This document shows, piece by piece, positions 43,433-52,829 of a DNA stretch of 64,000 nt. Under the pieces are notes generated by a model that was not told the origin of the DNA, searched no databases, and saw only the letters and a list, made by a program, of their open reading frames with translations. Position 1 is the stretch's first letter, and each line of letters starts with the position of its first letter. Source of the DNA: JAJDUF01 sp965214295 (GTDB lineage Bacteria > Chloroflexota > UBA11872 > UBA12225 > JAJDUF01); NCBI GenBank assembly GCA_965214295.1, contig OZ243944.1, positions 434,001 through 498,000 of the forward strand, read 5' to 3'. A program made the position numbers and the translations under genes.

Positions 43433-44965
43433 CTAGCGCGCGTACTCGACGAAGCGCGTCTCGCGGATCACCGTCACCTTGATCTGGCCGGGGTAGTTGA
43501 GCGACTCTTCGATCTTGTTGACGATGTCCGAGGCCAGCCGATGAGCCGCGTACTCGTCCACCTCTTCGGGAGTGACCATAATGCGGATTTCGCGTCCGGC
43601 CTGTAAGGCGAACGACCGCTCCACGCCGGGAAACGAGCTTGCCACTTCTTCGAGCGCGGACAAGCGCCGGATGTAGTCCTCAGTCGTCTCGCGGCGGGCG
43701 CCAGGACGCGATGCCGAGATCGCATCGGCTGCCGCGACCAGAAACGCCTCGACCGTCTGCGGCTCCTCCTCGAAGTGGTGCGCTGCAATCGTATGCACGA
43801 TCTTGGGGGCAATGTTGTGCTGACGAGCCATCTCCGCGCCAACGAGCGCGTGCGAGCCTTCCGCATCCGCCGTGGCCGCCTTACCAATGTCGTGGAGCAG
43901 CCCGCCACGACGACAAATATCCACGTCCGCGTGTAGCTCGCCGGCCATGGTCGCGGCGAGCAGCGCCACCTCCAGCGAATGATTGAGCACGTTCTGTCCA
44001 TAGCTGGTCCGGAACTTTAAGCGGCCCAGCGTGCGGATCAGCTCCTTGGGTAGCCCGTGGACGCCGGCTTCATAGGCGGCCTTCTCGCCTTCCTGGCGAA
44101 TGTTTGCCTCGACCTCGACCTTGGCCTTAGCCACCAGCTCCTCGATGCGGGTGGGGTGGATGCGGCCGTCGAGGACCAGCTTGGAGAGGGCGTGCCGGGC
44201 AATCTCGCGGCGAATGGGATCGTAGCTGGAGAGCACGACCGCCTCGGGCGTATCGTCAATGATGAGGTCTACGCCGGTAGCCTGCTCCAGCGCCCGGATA
44301 TTCCGCCCCTCCTTGCCGATGATCCGGCCCTTCATCTCGTCGTTGGGGATGGGCACGACCGTTTGGGTCACCTCGACCGTTTGATCCGCGGCGTAGCGTT
44401 GGATCGCCTCGGTAATGATCCGACGCGCGCGACTCTCCGCTTCCTCCTGCACTTGTCGTTCGATGTCCCGCACTCTGCGGGCCGCCTCTTGGTGCGTCTG
44501 CGCCTCGATCCGCTTCAAGAGCAGCTCTTTGGCCTCCTCCTGAGATAGGCCGCTCAGGCGCTCTAGAAGCTCAGACTGCTGCTCGGCCGCGGCCTGCGCT
44601 TGCGCGTGTAGCTGCTCGACCTTCGCGCTCTCCCGCGTGATGGCACGCTCGCGCTGCTCCAGCCGCCCGGCACGCTGCTCGATGTTTTCTTCCCACTGGT
44701 TGAGCCGCTGCTGGCGGCGCTCCAGCCGCCCTTGGCGCTCACGTCCGTCCCGCTCGGCGGCTTGACGTAGCTGCGCCGCCTCGTCTCGCGCCGCCGCGAG
44801 CAGCTTTTCGCGGCGCGACTGCGCCTGGGCTAGAAGCTCGGCGACCTCCTCGTCGGGCTGACGTACAGCCGCCTCACGCCGCCGCTGGCCGAATACGGTG
44901 CCGACAGCGAACGCTGCTACACCCGCCGTCACGATGCCGATAACAAGAAATACAACCGGTTCCAC
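43433..44965 (-). CDS. rny: Ribonuclease Y
   Basis: A 510-residue membrane-anchored endoribonuclease: N-terminal helix (VVFLVIGIVTAGVAAFAV), long coiled coil (about 30-190), KH domain (GRIIGKEGRNIRALEQATGV) and HD domain (GGLLHDIGKAATAD, then the RPGARRE segment). It initiates mRNA decay. The start is GTG 44965, with GGGAG ten bases upstream; this gives the usual family length although the frame is open upstream. Confidence 0.95.
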   Translation of the reverse strand: MEPVVFLVIGIVTAGVAAFAVGTVFGQRRREAAVRQPDEEVAELLAQAQSRREKLLAAARDEAAQLRQAAERDGRERQGRLERRQQRLNQWEENIEQRAGRLEQRERAITRESAKVEQLHAQAQAAAEQQSELLERLSGLSQEEAKELLLKRIEAQTHQEAARRVRDIERQVQEEAESRARRIITEAIQRYAADQTVEVTQTVVPIPNDEMKGRIIGKEGRNIRALEQATGVDLIIDDTPEAVVLSSYDPIRREIARHALSKLVLDGRIHPTRIEELVAKAKVEVEANIRQEGEKAAYEAGVHGLPKELIRTLGRLKFRTSYGQNVLNHSLEVALLAATMAGELHADVDICRRGGLLHDIGKAATADAEGSHALVGAEMARQHNIAPKIVHTIAAHHFEEEPQTVEAFLVAAADAISASRPGARRETTEDYIRRLSALEEVASSFPGVERSFALQAGREIRIMVTPEEVDEYAAHRLASDIVNKIEESLNYPGQIKVTVIRETRFVEYAR

Positions 44966-45353
44966 TTGTAGATCACTCCCTCTTGAGGGGTGGCTTCCAT
45001 TTGGCCTATCAATAGCCAGGAGGCAAGCTCGTGCGCTTACTCGGAGCGCGCCGGCGATTGTGCCGTGTCCCACCGCCAGTCCGCCCCAGCAACTGCGGCA
45101 CAACGCACCGCACGCGGGTGCTTAACATGGGGTTGCGTGAGGGAGCGTGCCGGTGGAACGAGTGAAGTAGGTCCCTCGCAGGGACGGAAGCACCGCCCTG
45201 CATAGTACCGGGGGTACGGCTTGAGCGTCAAGCCTCTACCGGCGCGCCGCACCCCCTCTCCACCATGCGGTGAGGTCAACTCTCCCTCCTGCCAGCACGG
45301 AGGCCGCTGCCACAGGTACAATCGCCTCAGCCGAGGCGAGGAGCGCCAGCCTT

Positions 45354-46436
45354 ATGACAACTGCCAGCGGCACCGGCACCGTCTACGACGTAGCCGTCAT
45401 CGGTGCCGGGCCGGCCGGGGCGCAGGCCGCGATCTCCGCTGCCCACCAGGCCCGCCACGTGCTCGTACTCGATGCCGGGCCGATCAGCCATCTCAAAGGG
45501 CGGGCCTTTTGGTCGAAGTCGGTGCAGATCGAGGATGCCCCCGTTTTCCAAGGCGTCATCGGCAGCCACTTCATGCGGGCACTGCGCGACTGGATGGCCA
45601 GCCGCCCGGTGCGTGAGGTGACAATCGGCGGTCGCACCCGGCGCACCGGTATCGAGTACCAACCCGGCTACGTGCTCAAGCTCCAGGCGCTCGATGTCGA
45701 GACGACGCTCTTTGCGCTGGAAACGTCGGTCGAGCCGCTACGCGGCGGCCGCCCGCCGACCAGCGCCCGCTTCCGCGCCCGCACCGTCGTCGTGGCCTCG
45801 GGATTTGACGACGTATGGCCCGACATCGAGGTCAACGAGCAAGCGGAGCGCCTTTACCAGCGGTACCGAACCGTCTTTCGCTTTGCGGGCAACCGGCGCG
45901 GCTGGCATGTCTGCATTCGCTGCGACGGACACTTGCACATTGACGAGCACCTCGCCATCCTCGCGCTGGGAGACGACGCTTTCGGCGCCGCCCGCGGCAC
46001 ACAGGACTTCACCGACAAGATCACCATTCTGACCAACGGTCGTCCCCACGGCCTACGGGCAGAGCACTTGGCAACCTTGCAGCAGCAGGGTATCGAGCTT
46101 GTCGAGACGCGGATCGCGGCGCACATCGGCCGGCGCACCGACCTGCTGGGGTTTCGGTTTGCCGACGGTACCGAGCGCTACTTCGACGGCTTCCTCGTGG
46201 ACGAGGGGCTGATTCCCAACACGCAGTACCTCGCCGGCTGGGACGTGCAGACCGACGAGGAAGGGCTGCTGATCGTCAACGACGACCGACAGGTGCTCAC
46301 GTCGGCCGGCGAGCCGGTACCGGGCCTGTTTGCCGCCGGGGACATCGTGTCGGGTGAGCGTAATCTCATCGCCACCGCCTTTGCGCTCGGCCAAGACGCC
46401 GGCCTATCGGCCACCGACAGCCTGCGCGAGTGGTAA
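45354..46436 (+). CDS. Thioredoxin reductase-like FAD/NAD(P) oxidoreductase
   Basis: A 360-residue flavoprotein with FAD-binding GAGPAGAQAAISA at residue 17, a VVVASGFDD segment, a CIRCDGHL segment matching the position and context of the TrxR CxxCDG redox centre, and the second FAD motif GLFAAGDIVSGERNLIATAF. The N-terminal LDAGPISHLKGRAF and the long GIEYQPGYVL insert differ from classical TrxR. No thioredoxin gene is adjacent. GAGGAG lies 11 bases before ATG 45354. Confidence 0.82.
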   Translation: MTTASGTGTVYDVAVIGAGPAGAQAAISAAHQARHVLVLDAGPISHLKGRAFWSKSVQIEDAPVFQGVIGSHFMRALRDWMASRPVREVTIGGRTRRTGIEYQPGYVLKLQALDVETTLFALETSVEPLRGGRPPTSARFRARTVVVASGFDDVWPDIEVNEQAERLYQRYRTVFRFAGNRRGWHVCIRCDGHLHIDEHLAILALGDDAFGAARGTQDFTDKITILTNGRPHGLRAEHLATLQQQGIELVETRIAAHIGRRTDLLGFRFADGTERYFDGFLVDEGLIPNTQYLAGWDVQTDEEGLLIVNDDRQVLTSAGEPVPGLFAAGDIVSGERNLIATAFALGQDAGLSATDSLREW

Positions 46437-46495
46437 ATCAGTAGCCAGTGGCTCTCGTAGCTAACCACCAACTACTGACCACTGACTACTGATTA
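46437..46495. repeat. CAGTAGCCAGTGG/ACTACTGACCACTGAC repeat
   Basis: A low-GC cluster of overlapping short direct and inverted units, related to 11646-11700, between two plus-strand genes. Confidence 0.55.
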
Positions 46496-46507
46496 GAGAG
46501 GCAAGAC

Positions 46508-47578
46508 CTGAAAACACCGGCGGCGGCTTCCCGTGCCGACGCTATCGTCGGGAGTCGGCTTGGCATTGTCCTCCGCTGCGCCCGTGATGAGACCGTCGAG
46601 TCCCTCGCGCACACGCTCCGCGGGATGCCTGACACCGGCTACGCGACGCAGCCGCCGGCTGCCCTACGCAAGAGCACGGGCGCAGCATTCGACGCGCTGG
46701 TCCGAGCGCTGGATTCCGGGGAGGTGCGGGCACTGCGGGCGTTTGCCGTTGCGCTGGCCGAACGGCGCGCCAAGCAAGGCTTCCGCTTGTCCGAGGCGCT
46801 GCGTGCATTCGCCGAGCTTCGCAGCGGCATGAAGCGCGTGCTTGAGACCGCTTGGGCGGATGACCCCGCCGCCGTGCTGGCCGCCACGCAGCAGGTGCAG
46901 CACGTGGTTGACCTGGCCATGTTGGCGTTCGCCGACGCCTACGTGGAGGCGACCATGGCCGACACGGCGCAATACTTGCAGCGTCTACGTGAGCTTAACG
47001 CGCAGCTCACCGACGAGTCGACCCACGATAAGCTGACCGGGCTATACGACCGCGGCTATTTCGACGTGGCACTCGAACGGGAAACGCGGCGGGCGGCGCG
47101 CTACCACCGTCCCCTAGCGTTAGCACTGGTCGATATTGACCGGTTCAAGCGGGTCAACGATACGTTCGGGCATCCGATGGGCGATCTGGCGCTGCAGCAC
47201 GTAGCGGGACTACTGCTCGGCGCCGTGCGCGCCACCGACTACGTGTGCCGCTACGGTGGTGAGGAGTTCGCCATCCTCCTCCCCGAGACCAACCTCAGCC
47301 AAGCGCTAACGCTGGCCGAGCGCACCCGTAGCAGCATCGAGACCCGTCCCGTCAACGTCGGGACGCCGCTCTCGCTGACCATCAGCCTGGGGGTGGCGGC
47401 CTATCCCGACCACGCCAACGACGGTCCGGCGCTGGTGGTGCAGGCCGACGCGGCACTCTACGCCGCCAAAGCGGCCGGCCGGAACCGCGTCGCGGCGGCG
47501 ACCGGCGCCTCACCCCCCGCCCCCTCTCCACACCATGGAAAGGAGGGGGCCGACGGGGCTAGGGTGGTGCAGACCTGA
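46508..47578 (+). CDS. Diguanylate cyclase (GGDEF domain)
   Basis: An all-helical N-terminal sensor of the RsbRD type (GEVRALRAFAVALAERRAKQG, in part; residues about 45-170) precedes a GGDEF domain with DKLTGLYDRGYFD, DIDRFKRVNDTFGH, the active site YGGEEF, and an RATD inhibitory site five residues before it. It makes cyclic di-GMP. The first ATG is 46625, but coding-like sequence extends to a CTG at 46508 with GAGAGG six bases upstream and no ATG, GTG or TTG in between, so CTG initiation is possible. The C-terminal tail is encoded by a CCCCTCTCC repeat. Confidence 0.85.
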   Translation: MKTPAAASRADAIVGSRLGIVLRCARDETVESLAHTLRGMPDTGYATQPPAALRKSTGAAFDALVRALDSGEVRALRAFAVALAERRAKQGFRLSEALRAFAELRSGMKRVLETAWADDPAAVLAATQQVQHVVDLAMLAFADAYVEATMADTAQYLQRLRELNAQLTDESTHDKLTGLYDRGYFDVALERETRRAARYHRPLALALVDIDRFKRVNDTFGHPMGDLALQHVAGLLLGAVRATDYVCRYGGEEFAILLPETNLSQALTLAERTRSSIETRPVNVGTPLSLTISLGVAAYPDHANDGPALVVQADAALYAAKAAGRNRVAAATGASPPAPSPHHGKEGADGARVVQT

Positions 47579-47601
47579 CAAGCGGAGGTTTTAGGAAACG
47601 C

Positions 47602-48768
47602 ATGGCTACAGAACACAAGCGATCCGGTGGTTCCCTTGGCGAGGTGGCCGGCCTCTTCTTCAAGCTGGGCGTGATCGGCTTTGGCGGCCCGACGGCCCAC
47701 ATCGCGCTGATGGAGGAAGAGGCCGTGCGCCGGCGCAAATGGATAGACCGGCAGCACTTTCTGGACGCCCTCGCGGCGACCAACCTCATCCCCGGCCCGA
47801 ACTCGACCGAGATGGCTATTCATCTCGGCTATCTGCGTGCCGGTCGCCTTGGCGGCCTCATCTCCGGCTTGGCGTTCATCCTGCCGGCCTTTGTCATGCT
47901 GTTGGCACTCTCTTGGGCCTACCGGACCTACGGCACCATCCCGGAAGTGGGGGCCGTGTTTGCGGGCCTGAAGCCGGTCGTCGTGGCGATTATCGTCATC
48001 GCCGCCTACCGGCTGGCCGTCACCGGCATTACTGACTGGCGTTTGCTGCTGATCGGCCTGGCGAGCATGGCACTGACGCTGGCGGTACGGGGAGGCGAGC
48101 TGGTCGCCCTGCTCGCCGCCGGGCTGCTCGGCATCTGGCTCTACGGCGCCCCCGGCGGGCGACTCCCAGGGTTCCCCCGCTCACCGGCCGCGGCCGCGGG
48201 GTTACTGCTGCTCCAAGCACCAACGACCTCCTGGACCGCCAACCTCACCGCCCTACCGGCCCTGATCTGGGTCTTCCTGAAGGCCGGAGCTTTGCTCTTC
48301 GGCGGCGGCTACGTCCTGATCCCACTAATCGAGGGCGACGCCGTGGAGCAGTTCGGTTGGCTGACGCACCAGCAATTTCTCGACGGGGTCGCCCTCGGCC
48401 AGACGACGCCCGGCCCCATCGTGACCACAGCGACGTTCGTGGGCTTCATGGCGGCCAGCTGGGCCGGAGCGGTGGTTGCGACAATCGCGGTCTTCCTGCC
48501 GTCGTTCTTGTACGTGCTGTTCGGCACCGGCCCATTCCTGGCCCGTATCCAGCACAATGCCTACGCCCGCGCGTTCCTCAAGGGCGTGAGCGCGGCCGTC
48601 GTCGGGGCCATCGCCGCGGCGTCAGTACCGCTGGCCGCCGTGGCCCTGACGACGCCCTGGGCCATCGCCGTCTGTGCAGTGGCCGCCGTAGCCCTGGCAC
48701 GCTTCAAGATCGATGCGCTCTGGCTGATCGCCGCCGGCGCCGTCATCGGCTTCATCCTGGGCCGCTAA
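47602..48768 (+). CDS. chrA: Chromate transporter, ChrA family
   Basis: A 388-residue two-domain CHR protein: FKLGVIGFGGPTAHIALME at the start of half one and FLKAGALLFGGGYVLIPLIE at the start of half two, each followed by PGP motifs (LIPGPNSTEMA, TTPGPIVTTATFVGF) and about ten membrane helices. It exports chromate, or may transport a related anion. It starts 23 bp after the GGDEF gene with GGAGG upstream (47583). Confidence 0.92.
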   Translation: MATEHKRSGGSLGEVAGLFFKLGVIGFGGPTAHIALMEEEAVRRRKWIDRQHFLDALAATNLIPGPNSTEMAIHLGYLRAGRLGGLISGLAFILPAFVMLLALSWAYRTYGTIPEVGAVFAGLKPVVVAIIVIAAYRLAVTGITDWRLLLIGLASMALTLAVRGGELVALLAAGLLGIWLYGAPGGRLPGFPRSPAAAAGLLLLQAPTTSWTANLTALPALIWVFLKAGALLFGGGYVLIPLIEGDAVEQFGWLTHQQFLDGVALGQTTPGPIVTTATFVGFMAASWAGAVVATIAVFLPSFLYVLFGTGPFLARIQHNAYARAFLKGVSAAVVGAIAAASVPLAAVALTTPWAIAVCAVAAVALARFKIDALWLIAAGAVIGFILGR

Positions 48769-49334
48769 GATTCGCTCACCTGGCCCTCCTGACAGGGGTA
48801 GGTATTGGTTGCTGGAGGGTCCCCACGCGCTTTGTGCCCAGCGCCGGCCCTGGACTTGATCCAGGGGGAGGGGCACGGCATGCCGTGCCCCTACAAGCAC
48901 CCATTGCACCGATTTTTACCTATTCTTGTGAGACCCCCGCTCCCCAGGCGGACAGGGCTACAGCCCGCTGCACCCCCTGCGACTTGGTCCTCTCCCGCTG
49001 CCTGCCCCCCACACTCCCCCTCTCCGCACATGTGGAGAGGGGGCCGGGGGGTGAGGCACCGACAGCTCTAGGTGCTATACTCGGCAGACCGGTACAGTCT
49101 GACGTAACCCCGGCCTCACTCGCCTGACAGAGGTAAGTTTTTTGTGGAGGGGTGCGATGAATCGCGCCTAGACGGTCGTCATGCCAGCACAAGCCGCAAT
49201 CCAGCGGCGGGGATGATGGATTCCCGCTTTCGCGGGAATGACGTTCGGCAGACTCCCCCTCTCTATCGCTCGGCGATGGAGAGGGGGTGAGGCGGAGGCG
49301 CAGTATGCTACCAAGCGGTCGAGAGGAGTAGTGG
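48769..49334. repeat. Repeat-bearing gap between chrA and pepA
   Basis: Holds a GGGGCACGGCATGCCGTGCC hairpin (about 48870), a CCCCTCTCC/GGAGAGGGGG hairpin (49010-49056), VIPANAGI-type palindromes (49177-49243) and another GAGAGGGGG hairpin (49254-49293). No gene seen. Confidence 0.65.
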
Positions 49335-50933
49335 ATGGAGCTGGAGCTAGTCGCCGGACGCATTGACGAGACGGCGGCCGATGCGATTGTCGTCAATCTG
49401 TTCGAGGGCGTCACCACGCCCGGCGGAGCCACCGGCGCCGTAGACGCACACTTGGGAGGGATGATCTCCCAAGTGATCGCGGCCGGTGACTTCAAGGGCA
49501 AGCTCAACGAGGTCCTCGTCCTGTATCCCCCGCGTTCCGGTCCGGTCGATCTCCCCGCCCGCGGCGCGCAAGCAGTACCGGGTGGGGGCGCCTTTGCCCA
49601 GTCGCTGCCGGACGCTTTGCCGGCCCAGCGGGTGCTGGTCGTCGGCTTGGGCAAGCAGGACGACTTCAAGCTCGACCACGTGCGTCAGGCGGCGGCCACC
49701 GCCGCCAAGCGCGCGCGCGACCTCGGCGCGCGGCACGTGGCAACTATCGTCCATGGGGCGGGAATCGGTGGCTTGGAGACCGGCGACGCGGCCCAAGCCG
49801 TGGCCGAGGGATCGCTACTCGGCCTCTATCGCTTCCGAGAGTACCAAAGCACGGATGCTGAGGCGGAACAGGCCGCCCGCGAGGTCGAGCGCCTGACCGT
49901 AGTCGAATTCGACGCCTCCAAGCTCAGTGTGCTGCAAGAGGGGCTGAGGCAGGGCGAGACCATCGCCAATGCCGTCTGCTGGGCACGCGATTTGGTCAAC
50001 CGGCCGGGGAACGACCTCCCGCCGCGCGCGCTCGCGGCGGCGGCGACCGCGATGGCCGGCGAGTCCGGTCTCCGCTGCACGGTGCTCGACCACGAGGCCA
50101 TCGAGGCCGAGGGGATGGGCGCGCTGTTGGGGGTCGCGCGTGGCTCGCGCGAGCCGCCCGCGTTCATCGTCGTCGAGCATGAGCCGGAGGGCACCGCCGA
50201 GCAAGCGCCGCTCGTCCTGGTGGGGAAGGGCGTGACTTTCGATACCGGCGGCACCTCGATCAAGCCGTCCTCCGGGATGGAGGAGATGAAGATGGACATG
50301 GCCGGGGGCGCGGCGGTGCTCGGCGCCATGAGCGCCATCGGCCGCCTCGGCGTGCCGCTGCGGGTCGTCGGCTTGGTCCCGGCCACCGAGAACATGCCCG
50401 GCGGCGAGGCCATCCGGCCCGGCGATATCCTGCGGGCGCTGGACGGGACGACCATCGAGGTCATCAACACCGACGCGGAGGGGCGGCTCATTCTGGCCGA
50501 CGGGCTTGCCTACGCCCGGCGGTATAAGCCCGCGAGCATCGTGGACCTCGCCACGCTCACCGGCGCCTGCCTGGTGGCGCTCGGCAACCGGGTGGCCGGC
50601 TACATGAGCAACGACGCCGACTTGGCTGCCGAGGTCCGGGGCGCGGCGGCGGCGGTTGGCGAGCTGGCCTGGGAGCTGCCCGTCTGGGACGACGTGTACA
50701 AGAAAGAGCTGAAGAGCAACGTAGCCGATATCAAGAACACCGGTGGCCGCTTTGGCGGCGCCATCACCGGCGCTATGTTCATCAAGCGCTTTGCCAAGGA
50801 TACTCCCTGGCTGCATCTCGACATCGCCGGCCCGGCGATGGGGAGTGAAGAGGGGCCCTACATGCCCAAAGGCGGCACCGGCTACGGAGTCCGCACGCTG
50901 GTCGAGCTAGCCCGCCAGCGTGCCACCGTTTGA
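49335..50933 (+). CDS. pepA: Leucyl aminopeptidase (M17)
   Basis: A 532-residue cytosolic metallo-aminopeptidase. The N-terminal macro-like domain is followed by the catalytic domain: WARDLVNRPGNDLPP, VGKGVTFDTGGTSIKPS with the metal Lys/Asp, MKMDMAGGAAVLG, and the family signature NTDAEGRLILADGL. C-terminus FGGAITGAMFIKRF and WLHLDIAGPAM are typical. GAGAGGAG lies a few bases before ATG 49335. Confidence 0.95.
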   Translation: MELELVAGRIDETAADAIVVNLFEGVTTPGGATGAVDAHLGGMISQVIAAGDFKGKLNEVLVLYPPRSGPVDLPARGAQAVPGGGAFAQSLPDALPAQRVLVVGLGKQDDFKLDHVRQAAATAAKRARDLGARHVATIVHGAGIGGLETGDAAQAVAEGSLLGLYRFREYQSTDAEAEQAAREVERLTVVEFDASKLSVLQEGLRQGETIANAVCWARDLVNRPGNDLPPRALAAAATAMAGESGLRCTVLDHEAIEAEGMGALLGVARGSREPPAFIVVEHEPEGTAEQAPLVLVGKGVTFDTGGTSIKPSSGMEEMKMDMAGGAAVLGAMSAIGRLGVPLRVVGLVPATENMPGGEAIRPGDILRALDGTTIEVINTDAEGRLILADGLAYARRYKPASIVDLATLTGACLVALGNRVAGYMSNDADLAAEVRGAAAAVGELAWELPVWDDVYKKELKSNVADIKNTGGRFGGAITGAMFIKRFAKDTPWLHLDIAGPAMGSEEGPYMPKGGTGYGVRTLVELARQRATV

Positions 50934-51046
50934 CCGTCCCTGCGTGCCCGTACCCGGTTTGCCCCGTATACTGAGAGGGAGGCGTCGCGCCCACCCCTGC
51001 CTCCCTAGATAGTCTCTGCACGAGCCGCGCTCCGCAGCATAAGAAC

Positions 51047-51835
51047 GTGTCAACGCAACCTCCCGATCCGCACAGTGCCGCCGGTGACGCCGCCATCCCG
51101 GCGGACGACGTAGCCGCGCCGCCTCCTTCGGCAGAAGCACAGCCGCTCCCCGGAGCCGATGCTCCTGCTACAACGGTCTCTCCGCATGAGCCGGTTGAAG
51201 ACGAGGCCCCTGACGCTGCACCCCGCAGCCAGCGCGAAGTCGTCTTGGACGAGCTGCGCTACTGGCGCCGGACTGCTGCGCTCGGCGTGGTGGCCGCTGC
51301 GTTCTACGCCCTGACGCGCTGGGATCAAAGCCGTATCCCGACCGGCCGCCGCCTGACGGTGGGTCCGCAGACGCCACCAACCGGGAGTTCCACCGAGACG
51401 AACGTCGCTCCCGCCCTCACCCAGGCGTTGCAGCAGCTCCGGCGCGGCCTCCAGCGCCGCGACGGACTGGCGATAGCCGCGCTAGTCTGGCCGGAAGGGG
51501 TGCGCGTCGCGCCCTATCGCGGCACGCTGCCCACCGACCAAGAACGGACCACCGACCCAACGCACCTCCTGCAAGCCATGCTGACCGACTCTCGACCGCG
51601 GGTGCTGGGATGGCGGGAGGTGAGCGATGGTCACGTCGTCGTGCTCACCAACGGCTGGTCCGCACAGCGACTGCCCGTGGATTCGTCCCCGGCGCTCTTT
51701 GCCACCAGTATGATGGCCTTTTGGCTTGTGCGATTGGACCAGCGTTGGCACTGGCGTGCGCTGACGCCCGATCACAACCGCCAGCTCAACCGCATGGCAC
51801 AGCGCGTCGCGTGGCGCCCCATCCCCAGCGGGTAG
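51047..51835 (+). CDS. Hypothetical single-pass membrane protein
   Basis: A 262-residue protein of no family I recognise. Residues 1-65 are Pro/Ala/acidic and disordered. A short hydrophobic stretch (TAALGVVAAAFYALTRW) lies near 80-97, followed by a Pro/Thr linker and a compact domain (ALTQALQQLRRGLQRRDGL, GWREVSDGHVVVLTNGW, WLVRLDQRWHW) resembling small stress-type alpha/beta folds. The start is GTG 51047. It follows pepA by 113 bp. Confidence 0.6.
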   Translation: MSTQPPDPHSAAGDAAIPADDVAAPPPSAEAQPLPGADAPATTVSPHEPVEDEAPDAAPRSQREVVLDELRYWRRTAALGVVAAAFYALTRWDQSRIPTGRRLTVGPQTPPTGSSTETNVAPALTQALQQLRRGLQRRDGLAIAALVWPEGVRVAPYRGTLPTDQERTTDPTHLLQAMLTDSRPRVLGWREVSDGHVVVLTNGWSAQRLPVDSSPALFATSMMAFWLVRLDQRWHWRALTPDHNRQLNRMAQRVAWRPIPSG

Positions 51836-52150
51836 GTGCGGATATTACACCCCCCGGCCCCTTCCCTGACCGGGTCGGGGAGACAGCACAGCGTCCGGCA
51901 GCGTCCGCCGCCGCCCCTCTATCACTCGGCGCTGGAGCGGTTCGTGTAGGGGCGCGATTCACTGCGCCCAGGCACTCGTCATTCCGGCTTGTGCCGGAAG
52001 CCAGAGACAGGAGTAGGTTACTCCACACGAAAAACCTACCCTTGCGAGGGGCCGGGGATGAGGCCACAACCGGGACAAGCCTGAATCGTTATCACCTCAT
52101 TGGTAGCGCACGGCCAAGGGGTGGCCGCGCTGTCCAAAATCGCCGCGCCC
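51836..52150. repeat. Repeat-bearing gap
   Basis: Contains a CCCCGGCCCCTTCCC-type stretch, a GTAGGGGCGC-type half palindrome (51946), a VIPANAGI-type repeat (51977-52010) and an AAAACCTACCC element similar to those near 28221 and 49130. No gene seen. Confidence 0.5.
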
Positions 52151-52372
52151 ATGAACACCACGATGAACATGCCTACACGCTCTCCACACGACCCGGCCCA
52201 TGAGACGGCATGTCCGCCGCACTTCCCCACGGAGGCAGAGCTGCTGGCACTGGAGCGTGGCGATCCGCAGCTGCGGCACCGCACCCGGTCGGCACTACGC
52301 ACGCGATTTGTGGCGTTTCTCCTGGATCAGGAAAACCCAGCGGAAGCCGACGCACGCGCTCCCGCCGGCTGA
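52151..52372 (+). CDS. Hypothetical small protein (weak)
   Basis: A 73-residue frame from ATG 52151; its TEAELLALERGDPQLRHRTRSALRTRF segment (quoted in parts: TEAELLALERGD, RTRFVAFLL) looks helical and amphipathic. No ribosome site and no known family. Confidence 0.25.
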   Translation: MNTTMNMPTRSPHDPAHETACPPHFPTEAELLALERGDPQLRHRTRSALRTRFVAFLLDQENPAEADARAPAG

Positions 52373-52400
52373 CCCCCCGCCCGTCAGAGACGAGGACCAG

Positions 52401-52787
52401 CTAGGCGTCCTGGCGTTCGAGCAACTCGATCTCGTAGCCGTCCGGGTCGTCTATGAAGGCCATCTTGTGACCGCCGGCAAAGACCTTGCGCCAGCCGTCG
52501 GGCCAGATTTCCAGGCCGTTCTCCTCAAGCTCGGCGCACTTTGCCGTCAGGTCGGGTACGCCGATGGCGAGATGCATCAGGTCCTCCGGCACATTGAGGT
52601 TGTAGTCGGCGGAGTAGGTCAGCTCCAGCGTCGGCGCGTTGCCCGGTAGCTCCAGATGGACCACCTGGTTGCCCTGGGGCGAGCGCTCGCTGCGGCTCTT
52701 CACCCGGAAACCGAGATGATCGCAGTAGAACTTGACCGAACGCTCAAGGTCGCTGACGCGGATGCGCGTGTGCAGAAAAACAGCCAT
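52401..52787 (-). CDS. gloA: Glyoxalase I / VOC family protein
   Basis: A 128-residue single-unit VOC protein. Metal ligands typical of lactoylglutathione lyase are in place: His in MAVFLHTRIRV, Glu in VVHLELPGN, His in LMHLAIGV, Glu in GYEIELLE. It would detoxify methylglyoxal as its thiol adduct, though related isomerases share the motifs. GAGGAGG before ATG 52787 fixes the start. It lies downstream of a sugar oxidoreductase on the same strand. Confidence 0.85.
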   Translation of the reverse strand: MAVFLHTRIRVSDLERSVKFYCDHLGFRVKSRSERSPQGNQVVHLELPGNAPTLELTYSADYNLNVPEDLMHLAIGVPDLTAKCAELEENGLEIWPDGWRKVFAGGHKMAFIDDPDGYEIELLERQDA

Positions 52788-52829
52788 CTGCTCCTCCTCA
52801 AGTGCAAGACGTTGGTGCAACGCAACATG

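Noticed and set aside
49815..50816. 333-residue minus-strand frame
   Set aside because: Antisense of pepA, including its M17 signature.
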